Assembly: GCF_932526225.1 (NCBI RefSeq)
Contig: NC_064037.1
Span: forward strand, 7,298,203-7,362,202
Origin: Nematostella vectensis
Lineage: Eukaryota > Cnidaria > Anthozoa > Actiniaria > Edwardsiidae
Direction: 5' to 3'
DNA length: 64,000 bases
Under the pieces are notes generated by a model, which was given only the letters and a program-made list of their open reading frames with translations, was not told where the DNA came from and searched no databases. Below, one piece after another: positions 13,701 to 28,700 of the stretch. Position 1 is the stretch's first letter. The number at the start of each line of letters is the position of its first letter. The translations under genes and the position numbers were made by a program.

Positions 13701-16700
13701 GGAGTTTGAGCCGTCTGATATCAAGTTAGAGGGGAGTTTAAGCCGTCAGATTTCAAGTTAGCGGGGAGTTTGAGCCGTCAGACATCAAGTTAGCGGGGAG
13801 TTTGATCCCTCAGATATCAAGTTAGCGGGGAGTTTAAGCCGTCAGATATCAAGTTAGCGGGGAGTTTGAGCCGTCAGATATCAAGTTAGCGGGGAGTTAG
13901 TTTAAGCCGTCAGATATCAAGTTAGCGGGGAGTTAGTTTAAGCCGTCAGATCTCAAGTTATGGGGAAGTTTGAGCCGTCAGATATCAAGTTATGGGGAAG
14001 TTTGAGCCGTCAGATATCAAGTTAGCGGGGAGTTTGAGCCGTCAGATATCAAGTTAGCGGGGAGTTAGTTTAAGCCGTCAGATCTCAAGTTAGCAGGGAG
14101 TTTGAGCCGTCAGATATCAAGTTAGCGGGGAGTTTGAGCCGTCAGATATCAAGTTAGCGGGGAGTTTGAGCCGTCTGATATCAAGTTAGAGGGGAGTTTA
14201 AGCCGTCAGATATCAAGTTAGCGGGGAGTTTGAGCCGTCAGAGCTCAAGTTAGCGGGGAGATTGAGCCCTCAGATATCAAGTTAGCGGGGAGTTTGAGCC
14301 GTCGGATATCAAGTTAGCGGGGAGTTTGAGCCGTCAGATATCAAGTTAGCGGGGAGTTTGAGCCGTCAGATATCAAGTTAGCGGGGAGTTTGAGCCCTCA
14401 GACATCAAGTTAGCGGGGAGTTAAAGCCGTCAGATATCAAGTTAGCAGGGAGTTTGAGCCGTCAGATATCAAGTTAGCGGGGAGTTTGAGCCGTCAGATA
14501 TCAAGTTAGCGGGGAGTTTGAGCCGTCTGATATCAAGTTAGAGGGGAGTTTAAGCCGTCAGATTTCAAGTTAGCGGGGAGTTTGAGCCGTCAGACATCAA
14601 GTTAGCGGGGAGTTTGATCCCTCAGATATCAAGTTAGCGGGGAGTTTAAGCCGTCAGATATCAAGTTAGCGGGGAGTTTGAGCCGTCAGATATCAAGTTA
14701 GCGGGGAGTTTGAGCCCTCAGATATCAAGTTAGCGGGGAGTTTGAGCCCTCAGATATCAAGTTAGCGGGGAGTTAAAGCCGTCAGATATCAAGTTAGCGG
14801 GGAGTGTGAGCCGTTAGATATCAAGTTAGCGGAGAGTTTGAGCCCTCAGATATCAAGTTAGCGGGGAGTTTAAGCCGTCAGATATCAAATTAGCGGGGAG
14901 TTTGAGCCGTCAGAGCTCAAGTAAGCGGGGAGTTTAAGCCGTCAGAGCTCAAGTTAGCGGGAAGTTTGAGCCGTCAGATATCAAGTTAGCGGGGAGTTTG
15001 AGCCGTCAGATACCAAGTTAGCGGGGAGTTTAAGCCGTCAGATATCAAGTTAGCGGGGAGTTTGAGCCGTCAGAGCTCAAGTTAGCGGGGAGTTTGAGCC
15101 GTCAGAGCTCAAGTTAGCGGGGAGTTTGAGCCGTCAGATATCAAGTTAGCGGGGAGTTTGAGCCGTCAGAGCTCAAGTTAGCGGGGAGTTTGAGCCGTCA
15201 GAGCTCAAGTTAGCGGGGAGTTTGAGCCGTCGGATATCAAGTTAGCGGGGTGTTTGATTGTCCGGGTTCAATTAAAAAAAATAATAAAAATAGAGAGGCA
15301 AAAGGTCTGAAGCGGACAAGAAGCATAAAGGTATCACGAATCACACAAATTCACCAGATGGCAGAAGGGAATCATGATTACATTCCTTTCAGGCATGCAA
15401 TAGAACTCAAAGTTCCCAAATGTTCTGCAACAGTGCAAAATACTACAATACACATGCGCGGGTTTACCATGAATCCGTTGGTGATGGGCACTTCAATGTT
15501 GAACACGATGATTCGGGCCTTAATACGGCACGTGCCCCGGATAGGGGAGGCCGGGTCGCACAGCACCGTGCCCACACTGTACACAAATACAAAGGGTTTA
15601 TTATTTGATGAAATGGGTAGATTTTTGGTACGTTCGACAATTATATAAAATAAATCAGCTTTTATACTGAATTGCTCAACAGATGATTATGAAGATGATG
15701 ATAATAATGACGATTAAAAGACGATATGATAATAATGATGATGACTACAAGATGATAATGATAATAACGACTACAATATGATGATGACGACAATAAGGAT
15801 AACAAGATGCTGATAATGATGATCACGAGATGATGATGATGATGATGATGATGAGGATTACAAGATGCTGATAATGATGATAAGGATTACAAGATGCTGA
15901 TAATGATGATAAGGATTACAAGATGCTGATAATGATGACCACGAGATGATGATGAGGATTACAAGATGCTGATAATGATGACCACGAGATGATAATGATG
16001 ATAAGGATTACAAGATGATGATAATGATGACCACAAGATGATAATGATGATAAGGATTACAAGATGCTGATAATGATGACCACGAGATGATGATGAGGAT
16101 GATGATTACAAGATGATGATAATGATGACCACAAGATGATAATGATGATAAGGATTACAAGATGCTGATAATGATGACCACGAGATGATGATGATGATGA
16201 TGATGATGATGATAATGATGACCACAAGATGATAATGATGATAAGGATTACAAGATGCTGATAATGATGATGATGATGATGATGATGATAAGGATTACAA
16301 GATGCTGATAATGATGACCACAAGATGATAATGATGATAAGGATTACAAGATGCTGATAATGATGACCACGAGATGATGATGAGGATGATGATTACAAGG
16401 TGATGATAATGATGACCACAAGATGATAATGATGATAAGGATTACAAGATGCTGATAATGATGACCACGAGATGATGATGAGGATGATGATTACAAGGTG
16501 ATGATAATGATGACCACAAGATGATAATGATGATAAGGATAACAAGATGCTGATAATGATGACCACGAGATGATGATGATGATAATGATAATAAGGATAA
16601 CAAGATGCTGATAATGATGATGTTGGTGACGATGCCAGTGATAATGACGACCACAAAGCTATTGATGGAAGTAGATGTAATGAATGTGTCATGACAAGAT

Positions 16701-19700
16701 GAAGAGTGAAAATTCGGTAATAAATCATGATATTTACCCGACATGCATCATGTCTATCCCGGATAAAGTGAGGGTCACGTGATCTCCCGCGCATGCCCAC
16801 TGCGTCGGTTCGTCGTGAATATTCAAAGCTGAGAAATATTCATTTGTCAGTCATATTGCATACTGTCTCAAATGAATGTTGTTTAGTTATATTTTGTAAG
16901 TTCCTTTACGGAAATAATTGCTCGAGGGTTAAGTAACGAGTGATTTATTTTTATTTTTCTCTTGCAAAGGACACAGCTGATCCGGATTTCGTGTTCAATT
17001 TAATCTTTTCATAGCTTCTCCAAATATTTTCGGGGTACTTCTGAGTGCATGTTCAACAATAATAATCAGCACGCTGTGAACATAAAGAACTTGTCACAGT
17101 TTATAAGATACGAGATTATCAGCGTGAGAATGAAACAGTTGAAGTTAAAGAACGTACGCGAGAGTATAAGGTTTAAGTCAAACCTCAAACTAGGGCCAAT
17201 ACCGTTTTGTCACGGTTCCTAGAATTCGAAACTGGACAAATCTGAAATAAGCGAAACGTATTGATCCAGTTCGTGCGATAGCAGGTGACAATATATGCAG
17301 AGTGCGGAACTATCTAAGCCAAAGAAATACAATTATGCAAATTACCGGGACGGCAAGGAAGTAAACGGATTGGGTAAGTAATTTCAAGAACAGATTAAAC
17401 AGAAAAAAAAGAAAATGATACTTGGATGATTAAAAGTAGCACTGCGAATAACAAAGCCTGGACAACATTGTTTTGCGAGCAAATATGGCGTCCCACGTTC
17501 TCACCCCGTATTCTGTTGTTCGTGTGGTGTATTTTAACGGCCTTCCGAAGTCTATTGACCGACATCATTTTGTAGCGTGCGCTTAAAGACACTTCTTTGG
17601 GAAAATAGATTGCTTCAGAAGTTGTCATAGGAGGGGGGGGGGGGGGAGAAATGTTTTAGTTATACCTTTGCCATGTGTTTATTAACTGTTCAAGTTACTG
17701 TTTTCAAGCACACAGATAAGATTGTCAGTCATTCAAGAAAACTTTGATAAGAAAACTTATAATAAGAAAACGGAAAGCACAGGTGTTTAAAATTGTTAGA
17801 AAAAATATTAATGAAGTGGGAAATAGGATTGGAATTTCATACTGTTGCAATTGTTTCTAGCTTTTGGAATTAGCATATCAAAGAGAGAAGAAGAAAAAGT
17901 TATGAAAAAACACGCTTCGTTGTTTTAGGATACAAAGTGTGAATGGTAAACACCAGAAAAATCTTGCAGAGTGTGTTAATTAACCACTAAGACCAGAGAG
18001 AAAAAGACTTCTCTTTGAAGGTGACGGCACTGAATCAAATTATCGCACCAAGGCAAGCCACCTTATAACGGGAACCTATTGTTACCGGTCAAGAAGCACC
18101 TTAAACGCCGACACCGCGAATCAGATAACACAAAACATGCCTGGCTAATCCGGGCGCTTGGATCTCGCATTTAGTTGGGCAGGTGAGTTGATTGATGTGG
18201 TTTTATGAGAAGCGAGAAAATGGGCTGTGAGCGAAAACAATCATTGCACTATTGATTAGCAACCAGATGCAAAGAGAAGGATTAGCCGACGACACAAAGC
18301 GCCAATAGTGGACAGGAAAAACTAAAGAAAGGAAAAGAAATCCAGGGAGGATAAAGTGAAAAAAGGCGAAAAAAAAACTTGTAGAACACGATAGAGGTAA
18401 GAGAAAATTAATACGATAAATTGGATACTATTGTACAAGTCTTGGTTGCTTTCTAATTATCTCTAAGAATCTTTCAAATAAGATATTTCTAAAAAAGAAG
18501 CATAGTGATCAGATGAAAACCTCATCAAATTACAAATTGTGCCATTAACAGCGAGGCTTTTTTAACAAAAAGGAATGCTTTTGCTCATTAACGAACAGCT
18601 AACAACGTGGGCTAACATTGCTAATATTACAAGTATTCCGTGCCCGATAGATGGGGAACCCAGAAAACCAGCAAATAAAGACACAATGTGGGAGAAACCA
18701 ATGTAGGAATATAAGTATCTGTGTTGAATACTATTTTTTTCGCCGAAGTGAAACTCACGAAAATCAATTATAATATTTTAACTAATTGACAATGAAAGCC
18801 GCGAGAAAGCGGACAACAGGATTTCTTGTAAACCTAGTGCAAAAGCGGCAGCATAGCGTAACTTTACTAGCGCAGCTTCCCTCGGTTTTCGAGAGAAACT
18901 TCGGAAAATCCCCTGGCACCGCTATGTAACACGGTGTGCAATCAGAAATGTGCTGCTAGGTTCGGCAATGGTACGCGTGTTTTTCGTAATAATGATGCCA
19001 CTGTTAAATATAGTCTTGAGCACTCAGGCGAAAAACCTATTATTATTCAGCTAGAACACACTTCAGCAACGCAACCATGAGTGCAAGATGTGGCCATGTC
19101 TCATCTGCTGCTGAAATGTGCCCTTATTTAGTGAAGAAACATTAAGCTCGGATGCCGGTCCTACATTACGCCATCACGCAATACAACACGCGACAGGTGG
19201 AGATGCTAACAGCACTCGGCGCCAACGTCAATCAACAAGATGCACGCATGCGCACGCCACTACAGCTACTGTGCGAGATGGAAAACCAGCAGCTGAGCGT
19301 GCGCTATGCCAAGATGCTGCTGGACAGAGGAGCGCGGGCAAGCGTCAGGACGACATACGGGAACTCAGTGTTTTACTACGCATGTCAAAAGCAGCGAATA
19401 CCACTGGTCATGCTGCTGCTCCAGGAAAGAGAGGTACGCGCATGCGTAAGATAAACTAAAACATGAGAGTGTAATTGGTAAAAGACATGCTTCACTTAAC
19501 CTAGGTGAATCTCTTGGAACCCGATTGCCATGGCAACACGCCACTTCATCATGCTGTCTCCAAGGGCAACGTCAAATTAACCGAGATCCTGGTTCGCCAG
19601 ATGCGAAAAGAAGGTCTCGGGGTGGACACAGTCAACAACAGGGGCGAGACAGCCAATATGCTGGCCTCAAAGCATGGGTTTTCTGTGTGCGCGGAGATGC

Positions 19701-22700
19701 TAAGGACCTGGGGAGGAGCCTCGGAGACAATGCGAGATAGCACCGAGTTCCGTACCGCGAGAGAATGGGGCGAGACGAAAACAGAGAGAAGAGTAGTCCA
19801 TGTGTCCAAGCAATTCAGGTGAGCCCACGCTTCTCTATAGGGAAAGCGGAGGCGCCTCATACATGTGGATGATTTTATATCTGAGTTCTTCTTTTCCTCA
19901 TTTACGCTGTCAGTCTATACGCAAAGGATTAAATACTTTTGAAAAATCCATGAATTTACAAACCAGATACGTTTAATATCGTTCACAAAAAAAGAGCCGC
20001 CCAAACGACTGTAAATGCGTCATACCTACATGTACTTTATATAATATATTTTATATATTTCGACTTCGATGTCAAACCTTTGTGGAGTTGGGGATGGGAG
20101 AGGGTCACCAGAACCTTGTACATGTTTTATGTCTCGACGTTTTATCATCAACCTATAACCTGCATCTCCAACTAACAGAGAAAAATTCCCCCACATCGCT
20201 AAGAGCCTGAAGGTCGAGGTACCGCTTAAGCCACATTGCAACACTCCAAGGACCAGCAAACAGAGACTACCCAAATTGGCACCGAGCACAACACCTATCC
20301 ACTCGCGTAAAGGTACGCAATAGACAACAGATGCGAATAGTGAATACCTTAGCACTCAGGACAATAACATTCTTACACATAATAATGCCCGGACTTCCAG
20401 TGTAGATTTTCGCTTAAAATAAAGGCAAAGTCCGTGAGCATGCAATTTCACTGATTACCAATTCAATCAGTTTCTAGACTTGAAACTGATGGTGCAATAT
20501 TCTTTCATAACAGCAACAACAAAACCGGTCAAGCAAGTTTTACCGGACCTCCTAGACGTGTACAACCAACAAATCGGCAGTAGCTACCGCCCGCCCGCCA
20601 TGCCACCGCCCCCAGTCCCTCACACCACCCCGCGAGAGATGGAGGGGGAGGACTGGCAAGGGCCTGTGATTGGTGGAACGATGCAGAAGTCACTTTCACT
20701 TGACAGCTTAATTGGATGCAAGGATAAGCGGTTGCACGGGCAACGTGGGCTTGTGTGGAAAACCTGGGCAGGAAAACTGAAGCGCAAGTCTTTAGCGGGT
20801 TCGTAATTCAATTTCAAAGAATATTTACATAGTCTCCAGCATAGAGCTACCCCCCGGGCATACATTTCCTGGCAACCGAAAAAACAAATCAGCTTATCTA
20901 CTCGTCACGGCACAGAAGCAGAGGTAGTCACGCGTCACGCCATGAAGTCACGCAATAAGGAAACAGGGAATTTATGGCTGTATAGACCTACTCTTCACGG
21001 CACAGAAGCGGAGGTAGTCATGCGTCAAGCCATGAAGTCACGCAATAAGGAAACAGGGAACTGATGGCTGTACAAGACCTACTCGTCACGGCACAAAAGA
21101 AGGCACGCGTCACGCCATTATGTCACGCAAATAGGATACTTTAAAGACAGGAAGCTGATGGGCTGTACAGACCTATTCGCCACGGTACATATACAGGGGT
21201 AATCAGGCATCACGCCATGAAGTCACGCAATCTGGAGACTACGTATTTGAGTATTTGCATGACTTGCATGTATTTTGTTTAAAAATAAACCAGTTCAACT
21301 TAAATATTTGGTGACACAGTCTTATATATGTGCAGTTAAGATTCAGATGTATTTGCTATAAACCTGCTATAAACCTGCCTGCAATCAGGGGCTTTACGTT
21401 CAATCACCCCTGGCCCTGTTCCCGAGGTCCAAACCCTCTGCCACTTCCTCTCCAACACTTACCTTTAAGAAGCCCCTTTTCGCCAGCCGGCATTGCGAGA
21501 GCCTTATCCCCTGTCTGAATATGACCTGCTTCCATTTTCCCAGCAAGATTTATCCCTGTGCCCAAACCTGCAGAATGGATGAAATGATTTTATTGTAAAA
21601 CGCACAAGGGCTTTCGGATCTTGGTTGCAAAACCTTTCAATTTCACAGGATAGCAGGGTATGAGCAGAAAGCAGGGCTTTTGGATGTATAGTAGGTAGCA
21701 GGGTAATTTGCTTGGACTGTACAAGGAAGAAAGGCATCAGATGGCTTAATGCAATCGCTCTCTGTCAATTTTATCTTTTTTGTTGATATATTTCGCATGA
21801 CACTGTTTTGCAAATACCTACACACCCTTATAAACGTCAGACACACAGAACCTCCAAGGCTTGTCCATGTCACGTTTGGGAGACTTGAATTCATCTAGAA
21901 ATCATACAATAGAGTACACAAAATTGGATTTAGCTGGTACGTTATACATGTAATAAGATAAAAATTGGCACTTGCACCAGTTTATTACTTTATGTAGGTA
22001 CTTTATGTAGGTACAAGTGTACTGTTATCCATCCAGCGGTCTTGAAATGCCAAATTATGGTGCCAATAACACAAAAAGAAAATGAAACACCAAGGAGTAT
22101 ACAGACACAAAGAGAAAGCTGAACTCAACATCTAAGTGTGTACCGGCCTTCGTAACATGTTATCCCCTGATAACGTTGGGTGATAAAAGATTTTATGGAT
22201 TTTGTCGACTTTATACTGTTTTATGAATTCTTTTGACAAGACACAATCCTATGGATTCTGTCATACACAGTCTCACTGATGCAGTTGATTGAACAGGCTT
22301 AAAGATTGTACCAGCAAGATTCTGTTGATGAGACACTCGTCTTACCGATACTTTTGATAAGACAGTTGTTCACTGATTCAGTTAACAAGACACTTGTCTT
22401 ACCGATTCAGTTAACAAGACACTTGTTTAACCGATTCAGTTAACAAGACACTTGTCTTACTGATTCAGTTAACAAGACACTTGTCTTACTGATTCAGTTA
22501 ACACATTGACCCCTCAACCGGCCTGTACCGGCTTTGGGAAGTACCCACAACCCAAAAAATTCATAAATGCAAAATAAACACAACAAGATGAAGATACTCA
22601 GGCATCAGTCTAAGGGATAAATGGTCTTGAAGATATGCATCCAACCAAGGTGTTGGCAACTACTCTTAAGCCAAATAATAGCACAGGTTCTTTGTCTTAC

Positions 22701-25700
22701 TTGTCTTACTGATTAACAAGACACTTGTCTTACTGATTCAGTTAACAAGACACTTGTCTTACTGATTCTGTTAACAAGACACTTGTCATACTGATTCTGA
22801 TAACCATATACTTGTCTTACTGATTCTGTTAACAAAACACTTGTCTTACCAATTCTGTCAACGAGACACTGCCCTTGGTACCATTTCTTTAATTTTTCCT
22901 CAGTGCAAGGTTTCACTAAATTTTCTCCGGACAGACCACTGACTGGAACATAAACAACATCAGAATCCTGGAATAAAAATGGAATACAACCTTAAGACAG
23001 TGGACCACATCAAAGAGTAAAACTCTTCTTCAAGTTATTGTGTTTTTTACCTGTTTATTACGAACAGAAATACGTTGATTAAATATCAAAAAACCTATGA
23101 CAATTATTGTGTTAAGAAATTCACTAGATGCTTAGCCTGCTTGCAGGTGGTACTCGGTTATCATCGCGGAAAACCCTCTCCGTTCGATGATCGCGCGCCA
23201 TATTGTATTCTAATCGCGGAAAACCCTCTCCGTTCGATGATCGCGCGCCATATTGTATTCTAATCGCGGAAAACCCTCTCCGTTCGATGATCGCGCGCCA
23301 TATTGTATTCTAATCGCGGAAAACCCTTTCCGTTCGATGATCAGGCGCCATATTGTATTCTAATCGCGGAAAACCCTCTCCGTTCGATGATCGCGCGCCA
23401 TATTGTATTCTAATCACGGGAAACCCTCTCAGTTCGATGATCGCGCGCCATATTGTATTCTAATCGCGGAAAACCCTCTCCGTTCGATGATCGGGCGCCA
23501 TATTGTATTCTAATCGCGGAAAACCCTCTCCGTTCGATGATCGGGCGCCATATTGTATTCTAATCGGGGAAAACCCTCTCCGTTCGATGATTCGATGATC
23601 GGGCGCCATATTGTATTCTAATCGTGGAAAACCCTCTCCTCTCGGTTATCATCGCAGAAAACCATCTCCGTTCGATGATCGGGCGCCATATTGTATTCTA
23701 ATCGCGGAAAACCCTCTCCGTTCGATGATCGCGCGCCATATTGTATTCTAATCGCGGAAAACCCTTTCCGTTCGATGATCAGGCGCCATATTGTATTCTA
23801 ATCGCGGAAAACCCTCTCCGTTCGATGATCGCGCGCCATATTGTATTCTAATCGCGGAAAACCCTCTCCGTTCGATGATCGCGCGCCATATTGTATTCTA
23901 ATCGCGGAAAACCCTTTCCGTTCGATGATCAGGCGCCATATTGTATTCTAATCGCGGAAAACCCTCTCCGTTCGATGATCGCGCGCCATATTGTATTCTA
24001 ATCACGGGAAACCCTCTCAGTTCGATGATCGCGCGCCATATTGTATTCTAATCGCGGAAAACCCTCTCCGTTCGATGATCGGGCGCCATATTGTATTCTA
24101 ATCGCGGAAAACCCTCTCCGTTCGATGATCGGGCGCCATATTGTATTCTAATCGGGGAAAACCCTCTCCGTTCGATGATTCGATGATCGGGCGCCATATT
24201 GTATTCTAATTGTGGAAAACCCTCTCCTCTCGGTTATCATCGCAGAAAACCATCTCCGTTCGATGATCGGGCGCCATATTGTATTCTAATCGCGGAAAAC
24301 CCTCTCTGTTCGATGATCTGGCGCCATATTGTATTCTAAGCTGCATGGTTCCTGGCGCCCGATCATCGAACGGGGTTTTCCGCGATGATAACCGAGTACC
24401 ACCTGCAAGCAGGCTACTAAATGCTGGTTTATATAGAAGAAAGTTCTTATTCCAGATATGTATTAGCCTGCTCATAAGGCCTAACATAATTGGCTGGATT
24501 ACCTCATTGTTCTATTGCATTCCTGTTCTACTGTTTTTTCCCATTGTTTTGTCTGTGGTGCACAACTGCTACACAACCCTCTTATTTAATCAGTTGTAAA
24601 ACACGTTGTTCATTTATTTGATTCCCAAAAGGCAAATTGGGTTAGGACACTGGAGTTCCCTCTGAGATGAAACAGTTAAACTGAATAACAATGCTAATGG
24701 GTCTACCTTAAATCCAACTTGCTTGAGGAAGTGCTTTAGCTTACTAACAATGTGTAAATATCTCTCCTCGCTCCAAGACATCTGAGATAAAGGTGGGAAC
24801 ATACAGGAAAACTTAAGCGATGTGAAGCGAAAAAATAATAAATATTCATCTTTTAACTCTTGTTGTTCATATGTATAACTCACCATATCCAGCTTATTAA
24901 TAGCCACAATGAGTTGCGTGACGCCAAGTGACCGGACAAGAATAGCATGCTCCCTGGTCTGTCCACCAGACTCAAAACCTGCTTCAAACTCGCCAGTAAT
25001 TGCATCAACGACAAGTATGGCCACATCCGCCTAGCGAAAAGACATAGACTATCATGGACCATCTAAACTAATGCTTTATAAACAGATAATCAAGTGGTTA
25101 GCACCTATTATAAGGATTAAATACTGGCTGAGCCTTTGTTGTGTTCTAAATGTCTCTATTCCGCCTTAAAATCGATTTCAACTCATTCCTTTATTCCTCC
25201 TTCACTTCCAGTTTAGGGCACTAAGTATGGAGGGCCTCTCCCTTTAGATTTAGTGCATTAATTGTAAACATAGAAGTGTCATAAAACTACCTAAACCATC
25301 TTAGTGGAGGACCTTACACGCTTACTGAGTACATCACAAGAGAGCTGTATGCTATCATGGGCTACTGTAGATACCTGGGCAGCACCAGTGATCATGTTAG
25401 GAATGAAGTCCTTGTGTCCAGGTGCATCCATCAAAGTGATCACTTTATTTTTCGTCTGGAATCTTGTCAGGCCGACATCCATCGTGATGCCACTAAATAA
25501 GCAAAAGACAAATAAGCAACATGCGTGGCATTTCATAGTACTTACTCTATGCTTTGTACCGTTCTCTTTCTTCCCCAGTCTCGTCCAGAACCCAGGCGTA
25601 AGCAAATGATGCCTTGCCAGCTTTTTTGGATTCTGTCTCATATGTGAAAGTAGGTTAAGGTATCTATTGTAGTCAGAATTCGTAGAACCTTTTATTCTTT

Positions 25701-28700
25701 TTTTAAAAAGCATTAGTTGCACATCAAGTTTGCTCATAGCATTTTAAGTTTCTCATTAGGCAGGGTGATGTCATGCAAACATTCTTCCAATATATCATCT
25801 GGAGGTCTAAGACAAACCATAAACATCAATTTACGACACAAGCCTTAAGATTGAAGATAATAATAAGAAAAAAAAAGGATATTTGTGTATTGCTTTCTTG
25901 GAAACATCTCCAAGCAAGAAGAGGAGATGCCCCATCAGTGTGCTTTTACCAGCATCTACATGACCTGCACGAAGAGAGACGTTGAGAGAGAGGCAATTTA
26001 GTATCATATTTCATTTCTTGTGTCAAGCCATTTCTAAGTGAGTTTTTTAAAAAAACTTTGCTGATAAACACCTCCATCTGTTTTTGTGGCAAATTTTAAA
26101 TCTCTCTCGTATATGTTTTTTTTCAAAAGGATCTCTTATGCTAAGATTTTTTTAATCTATTAGACAGGAAGCAAATGTTTGAATAACCAAAATTTATGTA
26201 TTTGTATCAAAGGCATATTTTGACAAATAGTAATTACAACAGCTTCGGTGCTTACCAATACGCACTTACCAATGATGACCAAGTTAAGAAGCTCTTTTCC
26301 CTGGTGCCTCTTTTCCAGCTCAGCCTTGGCATCCAAACGATCCTTGGCCTTGGATTTCTGTTTCAATTCAGGAGACCTGGAAGCTTCAGTTGCAGGAGAC
26401 ATGTTCTGCTGGTCAGGCGAACTGCCACAATCAAATTGTATTGTAAACCATTTATTGTAAACTGTTTCCAAAGAGATAATCATGGAAGCTCTATTTACAA
26501 AGAGATAAATCATCTTTACAGGACCTTTACCTGGTAGCAGACGATCGTTTCTCCTCCCTTGAAGTGGTAAACCCCAGGACCACATTTGATGACACTTTAT
26601 TTGCTGCCACTGCAGATGCTACAACTGACTCTGCTTTAGCCTTAGGGAGACCAACAAAGATGGGTGCTGGAGTTGGCTTGATCTTGGCAGGAGCAGATAA
26701 GAGGCTAGGCTGCGGTGGATGTACCGAAAGGGGGTGACCTGTACCTGTGTGGGAATGGAGTTAACGAGGACCAGCAAACAGGAGTAGATGGGGAAATATA
26801 GAGCACATACAGTGGGGCAAATATTGATGCCCCTGGACCCACGCTATCAGCTACATACCATCAGTTTTATTTACCACGGGGCCAAAGCAGAGAGGGAAGG
26901 AAAAAACAATGAATCTTCCCTCAAGCAAAATTTCCTAAAAGATCAAAACGTTATTGCACAGTAGCTTCAAAATCAACATAAACGATGCAAAAGGCATGGT
27001 AAAGGATTTGGAAAATGGTAGATTGGATCTTCATATAAACCCAACATAGAAAAAGAATATTTTAATGACTAAATATTACAAAAATAGAAACAGCTATAAA
27101 ATAAAAAGAGAAAATGGACAACCAATAAAAAATAATATCATTGACTATACAACAGTGTAACTTCTTGAATATGTTTTTTGAAAATAATATAATTGACTAT
27201 ACAACACTGTTGTTTCCTAAAAAATGCTTTTGAAGCATTTACCTGACAGAAATACTGCTTTAATTGGAGGATTTGTCAGAATTAACTAGCTGCCTTCACA
27301 TTTAATAAGGTTATTAAACAAAGTAAGTGTAAAAAAAAACTATCAGTCCCTCCCACAACTGATAACCCACTAGTATAATATATGGAACGTTTGTTTAGTG
27401 CTTTTAAGACCTTATTGGCCTGGAATGGCCATATAATGCTAATAGCACGTCATATCTTGTTGCCAAATCGCTTCTTTTGCTGCTGTTTGACAATATCATC
27501 GGGTGACAAGGTGCTAAAGTCAAATGGTTTTATCAGTGAGTACGCCTGCACTAGACTCGGAGCAGGACATCCCAGTCTCTTTCTCTTCGTAGCGAAACCA
27601 TGTGATGACATCATACTCTTGTGACACAAGGTTAGGGCAAACATAGTAGGGCGAGATTTTATGGCACTGGAAAAACTCTTTCTTTTTGGATGTCTTTGCT
27701 TAGAAGGAGACCCATATATTTTCCTTTGGGTATAGGTGTGTTGGCACTGATCCACAATGTTCACTGGTTTGAAAGATGGGGACAACTGTTTCTTGGGTTG
27801 AGAAGTAGCTCTAATACTTAGACTTGATAAAGGCAAAGAGAAAGTGTCTTCTGATGTTGCTTGTGGATTATGTTGTGATATTCCTTGGGCAAGACTTGGT
27901 TTTGATAAGCTACTATCAGCTAAGGCAAGACTGGACAGTGATGTTGTCAAGAGCTGATCTGTTGAGCTTGCATATCTTCCAGCACTTGCTCGTTGCAAAT
28001 TATCAGGTCCTTTGCTAGTCCCAGAGAGAGCAAGACTTGATAGTGATGTTGTTAATAGATCATTCACATTAACAGTTCTCGAAGTGTTGGTTGCAAGACT
28101 TGATAATGATAGAGAGCCTGTAATTGGTGCTTGCCCAGACTGAGGCAAAGCAAGACTGGATAATGGTGTTGTCAATAGCTCCTTTGCATTACCAGCTCTG
28201 AATGTATTTGTTCCAAGACTGGATAATGATGTTGTCAATAGCTCATTCGCATTGCCAGCTTTAAACTTATTGGTTCCAAGACTTGGTATTGGCTGTCCAG
28301 GGGTGATATCAACCAGACCAAGTACATACAAGGGTGTGCATAACAACTGGTGTGGGTCAATTCGATTAGGTAAAGGTTTATTCTCCCCATCTTTGATCTT
28401 TGAGCCAAGAATGATATATTTGCTCTTATTTACAGTAGCATCAGCTAGTTGGGTAGCCTTATTAGATTGGTGGTGTTGCCGATTTTTAGCTAGGTGTCTG
28501 AGGATCTTGGCTTTCTGTTCTATTGTAAGATGTTCCTTAGAATGAAAGTCTTACCTTGTTGTTTGCCACAATCAGTGATATCAGCCACAACATAAAAAGG
28601 AAGGAAAGGAAAAGGCATCAGATTAGAACAAAGGCATAAAAGATCAATACAACTTCAAGTATACCTATATTATTAGATCAATTAATTTGAATATTTAATG

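Noticed and set aside
16057-16800. His/Ser-rich minus-strand frames of 88-135 codons
   Set aside because: Readings of the GAT-rich intronic repeat. Only 16738-16828, in a different frame, is a real exon.
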